A DNA stretch of 40,063 nucleotides, from the NCBI GenBank assembly GCA_001825665.1, contig MHXZ01000086.1:1-40063 (forward strand), given 5' to 3'. The DNA is from Planctomycetes bacterium GWF2_41_51 (GTDB lineage Bacteria; Planctomycetota; Phycisphaerae; Sedimentisphaerales; UBA12454). Made by a program: the position numbers and the translations under genes. Below, piece after piece: positions 1-7,338 of the stretch (positions are counted from its first letter, which is position 1; the number at the start of each line of letters is the position of its first letter). The notes under the pieces were generated by a model that saw only the letters and a program-made list of their open reading frames with translations, was not told where the DNA came from and made no database searches.

Positions 1-1
1 G

Positions 2-646
2 CAGGTCGTAATTTATCCCGGCCTGTGTTTATTACTAATGCTTCTGTCGATACTTACAGCATTTTTCAGCATCGGTTTATTTCTATTTTTAGAGCTGATT
101 TTAGCCCTGATTCTCGGCTGGATGCTCTCATTTTTCCGTGACCCGCTGCGCATGGTTCCGATTGGCGACGATTTGATTCTCTCACCGGCCGATGGTACCA
201 TTACCGACGTGGAAGTCGTTGATGAGCAAATGTTTATAGATGGCCCCGCAATCAGAATCGGCATTTTTTTGAGCGTTTTCAATGTCCATCTAAACAGAAC
301 TCCATGCCCGATAAAAATTGAAAACATCACATATAAGCAGGGCGGCTTTATCAACGCGATGGACGCAAATTGCGGTAAAATCAATGAAAGCAACAACTTG
401 GGAATGGTTCGATTGACCGAGCCTAAAGAGAAAATATTAGTCCGCCAGATTAGCGGCGCCATCGCCAGAAGAATAGTCTGCGACGCCAAAGAAGGTCAGG
501 AATTTACTGGCGGCACCATCTTTGGAATGATAAAATTCGGTTCCAGAACAGAGCTTTATCTGCCCGCCCAGAGCACGGCAAAAATTCTCGTGAAAAAAGG
601 CGATAAAGTCAAAGCGGGCCTGACTTTATTGGCGAAATATGAATGA
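2..646 (+). CDS. psd: Phosphatidylserine decarboxylase, type A family (5' end outside window)
   Basis: Converts phosphatidylserine to phosphatidylethanolamine at the inner membrane. From an internal ATG at 38 the product has a hydrophobic segment (about residues 1-32), then the FFRDP motif, SPADG (49-53), FLSVFNVHLNR (77-87) and the C-terminal FGSR. In this family the bond between Gly168 and Ser169 (numbered from the ATG at 38) is cut by autoprocessing, and the serine becomes the pyruvoyl cofactor. The frame stays open to the window edge, and upstream codons continue the hydrophobic segment, so the true start probably lies outside; I treat it as partial. It overlaps pssA by 8 bases, so the two are translationally coupled and act in sequence. 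Confidence 0.9.
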   Translation, partial: QVVIYPGLCLLLMLLSILTAFFSIGLFLFLELILALILGWMLSFFRDPLRMVPIGDDLILSPADGTITDVEVVDEQMFIDGPAIRIGIFLSVFNVHLNRTPCPIKIENITYKQGGFINAMDANCGKINESNNLGMVRLTEPKEKILVRQISGAIARRIVCDAKEGQEFTGGTIFGMIKFGSRTELYLPAQSTAKILVKKGDKVKAGLTLLAKYE

Positions 647-1574
647 AGAAATAAACAAATCTGAACGCGCAAAACGAAGCCTCCTGCGGAATGTACGCAA
701 GCAGCGATTGAAATATATCACCGTTTTGCCGTCGCTTGTTACCCTCATAAACGGCGCCTGCGGATTTGCATCCATAGTTTTCGCTTCCAAAGTCGGCCGG
801 GAAACCGCGCCGGGACTGGAAATTTATCACAGCCAGTTCCCGTTTTTCGCAATGGCAGGCTATATGATTTTCTTCGCGATGATCGCCGATATGCTCGACG
901 GCCATTTGGCAAGACTCAGCCAGAGCACCAGCAGCTTCGGCGGCCAGCTCGACAGCCTTTGCGATGTAATCAGCTTCGGAATTGCACCGGCGTTTCTGAT
1001 GCTGCGGGTCGTTGAAACTAATTTGTCGTTTAATCCAATGATAGATATTTTCGTGTACCGCTTCCTTTGGCTTGCCGCCGCGATATATTTCAGTTGTGCC
1101 GCTATTCGCCTTGCGAGGTTCAACGTCGAAAACGAGGAAGACGAATCGCACCACATGAGCTTTTCAGGCCTGCCCAGTCCCGCCGCCGCCGGCGCAGTTG
1201 CAAGCCTGATTATACTCAATCAGGAAATCACAAAAAAGATTCTCGAAAACTGGACGATTTATTCGCAGGTCGGCCACACGATTATAATTTATGCACTGCC
1301 GTTCGCCGCTCTCGCCGCCGGCGCTCTTATGGTCAGCAGAATTCGATATCCGCACGTTATCAATCAATACCTGCGGGGCAGAAAACCTTTTTCATATCTC
1401 ATTAAAGCAGTGGCCATTATCGTAATTGTCATCTACTATTTCGAAGTGGCTTTAGTGGTGGTGTTCTGGAGCTTCGCGCTTAGCGGAGTCGTCCGCTGGC
1501 TCTATAACCGCGTTATAGCCCATAAACCAGCCCAGGAAGAAACCGAACCCCCGCCAATCACCATTTCACATTAA
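639..1574 (+). CDS. pssA: CDP-diacylglycerol--serine O-phosphatidyltransferase
   Basis: Makes phosphatidylserine from CDP-diacylglycerol and serine, the substrate of the decarboxylase encoded just upstream. The 311-residue product has the full CDP-alcohol phosphotransferase signature DG-x2-AR-x8-G-x3-D-x3-D, with D87, G88, A91, R92, G101, D105 and D109. A basic N-terminus of about 28 residues is followed by several hydrophobic membrane segments, the last near 255-290. The ATG lies within the last codons of psd (8-base overlap). A weak terminator-like hairpin follows. Length and motif fit the PssA family well; archaetidylserine-type substrates cannot be excluded by sequence alone. Confidence 0.93.
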   Translation: MNEEINKSERAKRSLLRNVRKQRLKYITVLPSLVTLINGACGFASIVFASKVGRETAPGLEIYHSQFPFFAMAGYMIFFAMIADMLDGHLARLSQSTSSFGGQLDSLCDVISFGIAPAFLMLRVVETNLSFNPMIDIFVYRFLWLAAAIYFSCAAIRLARFNVENEEDESHHMSFSGLPSPAAAGAVASLIILNQEITKKILENWTIYSQVGHTIIIYALPFAALAAGALMVSRIRYPHVINQYLRGRKPFSYLIKAVAIIVIVIYYFEVALVVVFWSFALSGVVRWLYNRVIAHKPAQEETEPPPITISH

Positions 1575-1575
1575 T

Positions 1576-1605
1576 TTTCTGCCTTTGAAACAAGCAGAAG
1601 TTTTT
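1576..1605 (+). terminator. Possible intrinsic terminator after pssA
   Basis: TTCTGC (1577-1582) pairs with GCAGAA (1594-1599) around an 11-base loop, followed by five T. The stem is short, so this is a moderate call. It sits directly downstream of the pssA stop. Confidence 0.45.
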
Positions 1606-1962
1606 GAAAAAATTACAATTCATAACCCCTATATTTTCATTCGAAAATATTGCCGTAAGTCCTTTATTTTGGTTTGTAAATGCTGGAGTTAGGCTTTGCT
1701 GCGCAAGTTTTTAATTGCGCGGAATTTGCGATCTGCGATGTAAATGCGCACAAAAATGCCTGTAAAAAGCGAAAAAAAGTAATAAAAAGCGCCAAAAAAG
1801 TGAGCGAAAAACGAACGAAATTCAGGGGATAGAGGATAGATTTATGTAGGGTATAGGGTTCAGGGATAGGGGATGGAGCATTGAAGATAGAAGATTTAAA
1901 ATTGTAAATTTTTGGTTTCGGTGGACTTATACGTATTAGCGGATAAATTATTATTGTTTTTC
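1606..1962. other. Long spacer without a recognisable gene
   Basis: The 480-base gap between pssA and the kinase gene shows no credible reading frame. It holds A-rich degenerate text (about 1740-1820), a 6-bp inverted repeat GCGCAA/TTGCGC (1701-1706 and 1715-1720), and a run of imperfect short repeats of the kind atagggg/ggatag (about 1825-1880). I see no function in these. A promoter lies at its right end. Confidence 0.5.
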
Positions 1963-1990
1963 TTGAGAAGGTGGGAAAGGGTGGTATAAT
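1963..1990 (+). promoter_or_regulatory. Sigma-70-type promoter for the kinase gene pair
   Basis: TTGAGA (1963-1968), a 16-base spacer and a perfect TATAAT (1985-1990), 63 bases before the kinase start. It would drive the kinase and the following 434-residue gene as one unit. Confidence 0.6.
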
Positions 1991-2053
1991 TAGACGTCAG
2001 CAAAAAGTATACGAGGTAAATATTGGCACTTTATTCTATGGGATGGAATTGTA

Positions 2054-2875
2054 ATGCCTTTTGATCCACCTTTATCCTGCGAAGAAATCGAAGCAGCCTT
2101 TGGCGAGCTTTTCAAAGATGTGACATTACTACCTTGTGGGGGACAAGGTGCTGTTTTTAAATGCACGCATCAACCATCTAATGAAGTAGTAGCTTTAAAA
2201 ATATATTATACAGATCAAGTCCAACAACGTACACAACGTGAAATTGATTTAATGAAACGTATTGATGCAGATGCAATTGTTCGTCTGGTTGTATCTGGTG
2301 AAATTTTTATTAGGAATAATAAATGTATTTTTATGGCGACAAGATTTATCCATGGCAAAGTACTATCTGAGGTTATAACACAAAATAAAATAGAAATTTC
2401 TGTAATAGCTAAATGCGGTCATTATATTGCTAAAGCAATTCAACTATTATGGGCAGAAAGAATAGTACATAGGGACATTAATCCCAAAAACATTATGCTT
2501 AAAAATGAAGGTTCTGCGGTATTAATCGATTTGGGAATTGCTAGACATATAGAGCTTGAAGCTTTAACTATGCCAGGTTGTACTTGGGGCACACCGGGAT
2601 ATTTTTCTCCCGAACAGGCCAGAGCTGTAAGGCAATTATCGTATAAATCTGATATATTTGCATTAGGAATTACTTTGCAAGAATGTTTAGCTGGTAAGCA
2701 TCCAGTTAATCGGCGTCAAGATTTATTGCTTAACGGATGTCCAATTAAAACGAATACAATTAGAAATGATATACCACAACCTATGGTGAAAACCATTGAT
2801 TCGATGGTTAAATTCCGAGCATATGATAGACCTCGGATTGAAGAAATCTTAAAAACGTTTGAACTTTTTATTTAA
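2054..2875 (+). CDS. Eukaryotic-like serine/threonine protein kinase
   Basis: A compact soluble kinase of 273 residues that is almost only the catalytic domain. Visible motifs are a glycine loop (GGQGAVFK, 29-36), the VALK lysine K49, a probable helix-C glutamate E63, HRD at 139-141 with N146, a DLG in place of DFG (159-161), the SPEQA activation-segment end (185-189) and D200. All catalytic residues are present, so it is probably active. There is no transmembrane segment or PASTA/sensor region. GGA (2045-2047) lies 6 bases before the ATG. The gene is clearly more AT-rich than the lipid genes to its left, suggesting transfer. It is followed 12 bases later by an unrecognised gene, likely in the same transcript. 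Its target is unknown; the neighbour is a candidate. Confidence 0.88.
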   Translation: MPFDPPLSCEEIEAAFGELFKDVTLLPCGGQGAVFKCTHQPSNEVVALKIYYTDQVQQRTQREIDLMKRIDADAIVRLVVSGEIFIRNNKCIFMATRFIHGKVLSEVITQNKIEISVIAKCGHYIAKAIQLLWAERIVHRDINPKNIMLKNEGSAVLIDLGIARHIELEALTMPGCTWGTPGYFSPEQARAVRQLSYKSDIFALGITLQECLAGKHPVNRRQDLLLNGCPIKTNTIRNDIPQPMVKTIDSMVKFRAYDRPRIEEILKTFELFI

Positions 2876-2887
2876 TAGGAAACTATT

Positions 2888-4192
2888 ATGGCAAAGGAAT
2901 TTTTCTGGCCCGGAAGTGTTCAATTGAAAGTACCAAGTAATATTTCAGGAGTATCTGGTGGTATCATTTATCCTATAGGTATTGCATATCATACTTTAAT
3001 GCGTAGGAATCTTGATAAACAATACTATCATTTACAAAGACGCTTGTTAGATCCGCAACTTTATCTTATAAAGCTCGATCCTTACACTTGTCGAAAAAAA
3101 TGCGCTTATCTTGCAACATACCCATGGTTTCCAATTAAACCTTTTTCTAATTTTAATAGCGGCAAACATACACAAAGACAATGGCAAAATGAACTCACCA
3201 AAAATGTACATGAATTATGGTTAGGACAACTACCGAAAAAAAATGATGAAATCGAACAAACAATACAAGTATGTCTAGAAGTTCAAGAAAACTTGAATTG
3301 CGAACAATATATTTTACCTTCACCATTAACTGTTGATCAAGCTACAGATTATTCAATTGAACTAGAATGGATTGATAGTGGATTGAAAATTGCAAAACAA
3401 ATAAATAACAAGAAAGGAGTTTTAGCAACAGTTGCCATTTCTGATTCTGCACTACGTTTAATAGAGCCTTGGGACAATGAGTTAATTGATCTAATTATTG
3501 ATCAAATAAGTTCCAGAGAACTTGATGGTGCTTATATAGTTTTGGAACAATCAAATGAACAAGGTTATTATTGTACTCATCATAATACCGTAGGTTGCTT
3601 ATTACGTTTAGTCTATGGATTGAAGACGGCAGGCTTAAAACGAATAATTGTTGCATATACAGGTACTACAGGATTCCTTTCTCTTTTAGCCGGTGCTGAC
3701 ACGTGGGCTTCAGGATGGTATAAATCTGAACGAAAACTTAAATTAACAGATATCGAAGATAAAGATGGCAGGGCTTATCCTGCATATTATTCACATAATT
3801 TTGCGGGTGAATTTCACGTTGAGAAGGATCTTGACCGCGCATTTGAACAAGGATTATTTTCAGCTATTCTGGAACCAACTTCTGCTAGTGAACCATTGGT
3901 TGCTGGATTGCGATCGGGAAAAAAAGTATCTATGGTGCCGGAATGGGCATACCGGCCCACGAATGTAACAGCAGCAAAAGAGCATTTTGTTTCGGTTGCA
4001 ATCAATCGAACTTCAGAGATTGCTGATATGGGTGAAAGTGAATTATTTAACTATGGCCTCAAGTGGTTAGAAAATGCTAAGAGTTTGGCAGAGGTTATTT
4101 CAAAATTAGAAAATCGTCATCCTCGTACTGAGATAAATCATCAATCTTCTTGGTATAAAGCCTTTAAAAACTTTATTGAGAAAGCGGGATAG
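2888..4192 (+). CDS. Protein of unknown function linked to the kinase
   Basis: A 434-residue soluble protein that I do not recognise. It has no signal peptide or membrane segment. The middle (about 140-300) alternates hydrophobic strands and helices with short polar loops, such as ILPSPLTV, GAYIVLEQ, LKRIIVAYTG and GADTWASGWYKSERK, a pattern compatible with a TIM-barrel-like enzyme; a remote link to tRNA-guanine transglycosylase/DpdA-like barrels is possible but unproven. AGGA (2877-2880) precedes the ATG. It follows the kinase by 12 bases and shares its AT-rich base use, so the two probably came together. It ends 3 bases from the convergent nuclease-like gene. A substrate or effector role with the kinase is inference from context only. 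Confidence 0.75.
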   Translation: MAKEFFWPGSVQLKVPSNISGVSGGIIYPIGIAYHTLMRRNLDKQYYHLQRRLLDPQLYLIKLDPYTCRKKCAYLATYPWFPIKPFSNFNSGKHTQRQWQNELTKNVHELWLGQLPKKNDEIEQTIQVCLEVQENLNCEQYILPSPLTVDQATDYSIELEWIDSGLKIAKQINNKKGVLATVAISDSALRLIEPWDNELIDLIIDQISSRELDGAYIVLEQSNEQGYYCTHHNTVGCLLRLVYGLKTAGLKRIIVAYTGTTGFLSLLAGADTWASGWYKSERKLKLTDIEDKDGRAYPAYYSHNFAGEFHVEKDLDRAFEQGLFSAILEPTSASEPLVAGLRSGKKVSMVPEWAYRPTNVTAAKEHFVSVAINRTSEIADMGESELFNYGLKWLENAKSLAEVISKLENRHPRTEINHQSSWYKAFKNFIEKAG

Positions 4193-4195
4193 TAT

Positions 4196-4858
4196 TTACA
4201 TTATCCCAACTGTTTTGGATAATAACCATATCCACTTAGAAGATGGAGGGACATGTGGTTTGGGTTTGAAAACAATTCTGACAGAATTACTATTGACGGC
4301 GATCAATCCAATAGCCGATTTTTTACATTGTTCTTTAATAATTTCCTTTTCTGTCAAAGTACTAGGCAATGCAATGTACGCCATATGCGAAAAATTAAGA
4401 TAAGAAATTGCCTGCCTTAGTGCCTGACGCCAATTGGTGAGTTTGACTTCGATAGAAATAATATGATAATCAAGAAGACAAGTTTTATTTCGTAATTTAA
4501 AGCAATCAGGTTTAATCTGGACGAGTGTTGCTTTCTTATATAAACGGTCAAGCGATTTTTTTACTATTGCTTCTCTCACAAAAAGTCGGTTGCTAATTTC
4601 ATATGCTGTGCTATAACCATTTTCGACCAAATCCGATATAATCAAAGTATCAAGTTCTGGATGATAATTCATACAGTCTTGTCGGTGTGTTTTAGGAAGG
4701 GCAATGCATACAAGATCGGGTATCGTTGATCCAATAGATACTTCTGGAATTTGAGAAATATTCCTATTTCCTCGCTTTCCATAAAAGTATTGTGAAAGAT
4801 GGGATGATGATAATACATTGACCATATCCATTTCATATTTAAAAATGTTCTGATTCAC
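4196..4858 (-). CDS. PD-(D/E)XK nuclease-like protein with a winged-helix-like middle
   Basis: A 220-residue protein starting at GTG. IPDLV (46-50, D48) and ISIEVKL (134-140, E137 and K139), followed by a Q149-containing helix and a strand (MAYIALP, 159-165), match the order D...ExK...Q of PD-(D/E)XK restriction-endonuclease-like folds. Residues about 70-115 look like a small helix-turn-helix or winged-helix insert (two short helices, then VREAIVKKSLDRLYKKATLVQ). No signal peptide. The start is uncertain: only GGGA lies upstream, and ATG codons occur at residues 10 and 12. It is convergent with the 434-residue gene, with a 3-base gap, and is equally AT-rich. DNA cleavage is predicted from motifs, not shown; it may instead be a DNA-binding repair or regulatory member of the fold. 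Confidence 0.72.
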   Translation of the reverse strand: MNQNIFKYEMDMVNVLSSSHLSQYFYGKRGNRNISQIPEVSIGSTIPDLVCIALPKTHRQDCMNYHPELDTLIISDLVENGYSTAYEISNRLFVREAIVKKSLDRLYKKATLVQIKPDCFKLRNKTCLLDYHIISIEVKLTNWRQALRQAISYLNFSHMAYIALPSTLTEKEIIKEQCKKSAIGLIAVNSNSVRIVFKPKPHVPPSSKWIWLLSKTVGIM

Positions 4859-5056
4859 TATTTATTCCCGATTATTCTTAAATATGGTAATTTGCAATGT
4901 TGTTTACGAATAATTATTACATTTTAGATTATATTGCATATAAGGTAAAGAATTTAATTTTTATTAATTTATTATAGTTGGTAATTACAGAGAAATATTT
5001 TTTCGATAGTGGGTAATCGATAATGATTGAATTTTTAATTTACTATTGCGGGGTCT
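4859..5056. other. AT-rich spacer, no gene seen
   Basis: Very AT-rich stretch between the start of the nuclease-like gene and the decayed toxin-antitoxin locus. I see no reading frame or clear promoter; low-complexity A/T words dominate. Confidence 0.4.
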
Positions 5057-5111
5057 CCCCGGTTAGATAGCTAAGATACTGCAATGATGTTGATTGATTC
5101 ATCTAACGGGG
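5057..5111. repeat. Inverted repeat downstream of the toxin remnant
   Basis: CCCCGGTTAGAT (5057-5068) pairs with ATCTAACGGGG (5101-5111) with one bulged G and a 32-base loop. A smaller GGGG/CCCC hairpin (5050-5060) and CCGGA/TCCGG around 2 bases (5141-5152) lie nearby. The patch is GC-rich within AT-rich surroundings. It may have been the transcript end of the old toxin-antitoxin operon, or a trace of an insertion. Confidence 0.45.
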
Positions 5112-5126
5112 CAGGCCGGTATAGTG

Positions 5127-5264
5127 TCAGTTGATCAGGGCCGGATCTCCGGTTCTTGCTAAACTGAGTTCGCCGTTGGCTTCATCGAGTTTGTAAATTT
5201 AAATCCATCGCGGCTCAATGTACAGGGTGCGATAGAGTTTCTTTTTTGAATTGGGTCGAACGAG
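5127..5264 (-). pseudogene. Remnant of a YafQ-type (RelE superfamily) mRNA interferase toxin
   Basis: Directly downstream of the antitoxin, one frame reads KKKLYRTLYIEPRWI, a stop (TAA, 5199-5201), then IYKLDEANGELSLARTG and a final stop at 5127-5129. This lines up with the C-terminal half of YafQ toxins, which reads like YRDxHxEPDWxLIYK...RTGTHxxLF. The N-terminal half is absent: a stop lies at 5265-5267. Known YafQ catalytic positions are damaged: the histidine before EP is Tyr, the Asp of EPDW is Arg, and the late THxxLF histidine is lost. The Trp remains. It therefore cannot make an active toxin. The family match was made by eye. Confidence 0.75.
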
Positions 5265-5270
5265 TTAGTA

Positions 5271-5528
5271 TCAACCTTTTAAATCCTTTAGCAAATCTTC
5301 CACATTATTGAACTTTACGCCTTTGCCGGAGTCCAATTCCTTCATAGCTTGTATGGTCTCCTTATTCGGCAATTTTACATCAAAGGGGATGCTTTGGGTA
5401 TAAATAATTTGTTTGAAAAACAAATTTATAGCTTGTGACGGTGTCATTCCCAATAAATCCAATATTTTAGAAACTTTGGACTTGGTTTGGGCGTCGATAC
5501 GAACGTTAATTGTAGCTGAAGCACTCAT
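5271..5528 (-). CDS. RelB/DinJ-family antitoxin (orphan)
   Basis: An 85-residue protein with a ribbon-helix-helix N-terminus (ATINVRIDAQTKSKVSKILD, then LGMTPSQAINLFF) followed by IPFDVKLPN, the DinJ-type signature. RelB/DinJ proteins bind and neutralise RelE/YafQ toxins and repress their own operon. I choose the ATG at 5526-5528 because GGAGGT lies 3 to 8 bases upstream and the family homology begins there; an in-frame ATG 22 codons earlier would place the promoter inside the gene. The partner toxin downstream is a broken fragment, so this is an intact antitoxin without a cognate toxin here. It could still neutralise a related toxin elsewhere in the genome (inference). Confidence 0.9.
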   Translation of the reverse strand: MSASATINVRIDAQTKSKVSKILDLLGMTPSQAINLFFKQIIYTQSIPFDVKLPNKETIQAMKELDSGKGVKFNNVEDLLKDLKG

Positions 5529-5542
5529 ATTTACCTCCAAAA

Positions 5543-5574
5543 ACGTATACAATGTCAACACAATATATATACGT
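5543..5574. promoter_or_regulatory. Probable autoregulatory operator of the antitoxin
   Basis: Perfect arms ACGTATA (5543-5549) and TATACGT (5568-5574) flank 18 bases and overlap the -10 box of the antitoxin promoter. This placement is typical for RelB-type autorepression. Confidence 0.5.
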
Positions 5575-5594
5575 TGTAAACACAGAAAAGTCAA
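5566..5594 (-). promoter_or_regulatory. Sigma-70-type promoter of the antitoxin gene
   Basis: Read on the minus strand: TTGACT (5594-5589), a 17-base spacer and TATATA (5571-5566), 37 bases before the start codon. It supports the shorter start of the antitoxin. Confidence 0.65.
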
Positions 5595-5656
5595 GAGTTT
5601 TCTTGCCCCAAGACATAAATTGGGAAGTTTTTCGGAAATTGAGAGTACCGGTGAAT

Positions 5657-5962
5657 TTAGCTAACAGTTATGCCCATTGAGATTGCACGTTTGACGAGTT
5701 CTGCGGCTGATTTGGTGCCTAATTTGTGCATTAGCCGGTTTCGGTGGTATTCAATGGTTCGTTCGGTTCGGCTTATCTTTTGGGATATTTCCTTATTTGT
5801 ATGACCTGCGATAATCATACTTAGGATTTCGACTTCCCGCCGCGTTAAATTCTTGTCATCCAAGAGGTTATAAAACATATTCTCGAGGATTTCATCGTTT
5901 TGGAACCTTTGATTTCCTACTGGTTGGATACTTTTCGCCAGTATTTGAGTATCATTGGCCAT
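5657..5962 (-). CDS. LuxR-type helix-turn-helix transcriptional regulator
   Basis: A 101-residue protein whose residues 38-98 form a classic LuxR/GerE C-terminal DNA-binding domain: LTRREVEIL (39-47), GHTNKEISQKI (53-63) and RTIEYHRNRLMHKLG (68-82). The 35 residues in front are too short for a receiver or autoinducer domain, so it has no visible phosphorylation site. It is divergent from the Hpt-led signalling run, a common place for its regulator. The start ATG is preceded by a G-rich AGGCGGGG. Two-component receivers nearby carry no output domain, so a functional link between them and this free HTH is an attractive inference. Confidence 0.88.
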   Translation of the reverse strand: MANDTQILAKSIQPVGNQRFQNDEILENMFYNLLDDKNLTRREVEILSMIIAGHTNKEISQKISRTERTIEYHRNRLMHKLGTKSAAELVKRAISMGITVS

Positions 5963-5996
5963 TTTGCCCCGCCTATTAAAATATACATTTCCTATA

Positions 5997-6025
5997 ATTA
6001 TAATATTCGTTGAAACGCTTTTTAA
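5997..6025 (-). promoter_or_regulatory. Candidate promoter of the LuxR-type gene
   Basis: On the minus strand: TTAAAA (6025-6020), a 17-base spacer and TATAAT (6002-5997), 35 bases before the start codon. The -10 is perfect; the -35 is weak. Confidence 0.4.
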
Positions 6026-6055
6026 CTTAAGTTTTTTTTAATTTTTTGTATTTCT

Positions 6056-6070
6056 GGTACTTTCCGAAAT
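6056..6070 (+). promoter_or_regulatory. Conserved 15-base box, copy 1 (LuxR/Hpt intergenic)
   Basis: GGTACTTTCCGAAAT lies in the divergent spacer, 73 bases before the Hpt gene start. An exact copy lies upstream of the secretin operon (19471-19485, minus strand). Its core TTTC-C-GAAA is an odd palindrome, as expected for a dimeric regulator. Confidence 0.5.
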
Positions 6071-6143
6071 TTATCTGCCATCGAAAACAGTCGAAAAACT
6101 TATAACGTCGTTAGAAATGTAAATGTTTGTATAGAGAGAATTT

Positions 6144-6878
6144 ATGAATACCACTGATAAACTTACCAATGATGTTAAAAACGTGGAATCGCTATCTATC
6201 GCTAAATTGCAGTTGATTCTTGATTCTATTAACAGCAAGATTGAGCAGACATGCAATGTAATGCCCAGGCTCCTTGAGCAAATCAGAAGTACAAGCCAGA
6301 CAAGTACTTATGACGATTCGTTCAGGCCGGTATTACAGTCCCTTTCGGTTCTCCGCTCGTTTATCGGGCAAATCGAGTATTGGATAGAGAAGGCTGAGTT
6401 AAACAAACATAATGCCTTAATAGAGAACGCTTTAGAGCAGGATGAAATTTCCGAGGATGAGATTTCTCAGATTCTTGTATTCATAAGTGAATCGCAGGAC
6501 CACGTTGAATCCGCCTGTAACGGCTTATTTTCGCTGCAAACCAAACCGAACGATAAAGACAATTTGAATCAGGTATTCCAGGCATTTCATAGCATTAAGG
6601 GTATGGCGTGGTTCCTTAATCTTGTGGAGATTGGTTCACTTGCGCATAGTGCCGAATGTTTATTCGACAGTGCGCGAAAATGCGACCTCGTTTTAGATTC
6701 CGGCAATATCGATGTTGTTTTCGAAGCTGTCGAAATGCTTAAAGAAATGATTTCAGATTTGGCGGTATCGACGGAAATAAATCAGCCGGTAACAAAGCAT
6801 CTCAATTTCGAGCAGATAGTTCAAAAAATAAAGAGCATTAATTCGGTTAAAAGTAAAATTTCTAATTATGTGATTTAA
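6144..6878 (+). CDS. Hpt-domain phosphotransfer protein
   Basis: A 244-residue cytoplasmic protein. Residues about 105-215 form an Hpt domain of the CheA-P1 type, with the phospho-accepting H149 in FHSIKGMAWFL. The first 100 residues are predicted helical and unlike a known domain, perhaps for dimerisation or partner binding. Hpt domains relay phosphate between hybrid kinases and receivers, and this gene heads a run with two such kinases and three free receivers, so it is the likely phosphate shuttle. There is no kinase domain, so it is not a CheA. The gene begins a co-directional run; a 47-base gap separates it from the CBS gene. Confidence 0.85.
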   Translation: MNTTDKLTNDVKNVESLSIAKLQLILDSINSKIEQTCNVMPRLLEQIRSTSQTSTYDDSFRPVLQSLSVLRSFIGQIEYWIEKAELNKHNALIENALEQDEISEDEISQILVFISESQDHVESACNGLFSLQTKPNDKDNLNQVFQAFHSIKGMAWFLNLVEIGSLAHSAECLFDSARKCDLVLDSGNIDVVFEAVEMLKEMISDLAVSTEINQPVTKHLNFEQIVQKIKSINSVKSKISNYVI

Positions 6879-6925
6879 AGAGACAAATTCCGAGCAGGAA
6901 AAAAGCAATTATAAGGGACAATAAA

Positions 6926-7312
6926 ATGTTTAAAGCTAAAACAATAATGACGACAAACGTAATCAGCGTTAAGAGGGATACTGATATTTACGAAGCAATA
7001 AGGACGCTGGTTATGAATAACATTACAGGTCTGCCGGTGGTTAACAACGATATGAGTATCGCGGGGATTATCTCTGAAAAAGATGTATTGAAATTATTGT
7101 ATAACGCGGAGGGGATGGGAAACAAAGTTGAAGATTTTATGACAAAGGGTGTTGTCAGCTTCAACGAAGAGGACAGCCTGATTGATATAACAGAGTGTCT
7201 TATAAAAAATAATTTCAGGAGAGTGCCGATAACGTCGAGCGGGAAACTGGTCGGAATTATCAGCAGGAAAGATATTATCAATTACATTTTAAGATTAAGG
7301 CACAAGGAATAA
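6926..7312 (+). CDS. Two-CBS-domain protein
   Basis: A 128-residue protein made of a tandem CBS pair. The first repeat includes the MTTNVISVKRDTDIYEAIRTL start and GLPVVNN...GIISEKDVLKLL; the second includes MTKGVVSFNEEDSLIDI and RRVPIT...VGIISRKDII. CBS pairs bind adenine nucleotides such as AMP or ATP and act as energy-state sensors. With no attached catalytic domain it probably regulates a partner; its position inside a phosphorelay run suggests an input into that system (inference). AAGGGA precedes the ATG at suitable spacing. Confidence 0.92.
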   Translation: MFKAKTIMTTNVISVKRDTDIYEAIRTLVMNNITGLPVVNNDMSIAGIISEKDVLKLLYNAEGMGNKVEDFMTKGVVSFNEEDSLIDITECLIKNNFRRVPITSSGKLVGIISRKDIINYILRLRHKE

Positions 7313-7338
7313 CGACGATTTCACAGAGGCGAGTTGAG

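Noticed and set aside
609-1154. A 181-codon minus-strand frame across psd/pssA
   Set aside because: Both plus-strand genes have full family motifs; this is their antisense shadow.
1825-1880. A CRISPR-like or satellite repeat array
   Set aside because: The atagggg-type words are short, irregular and have no constant repeat-spacer structure.
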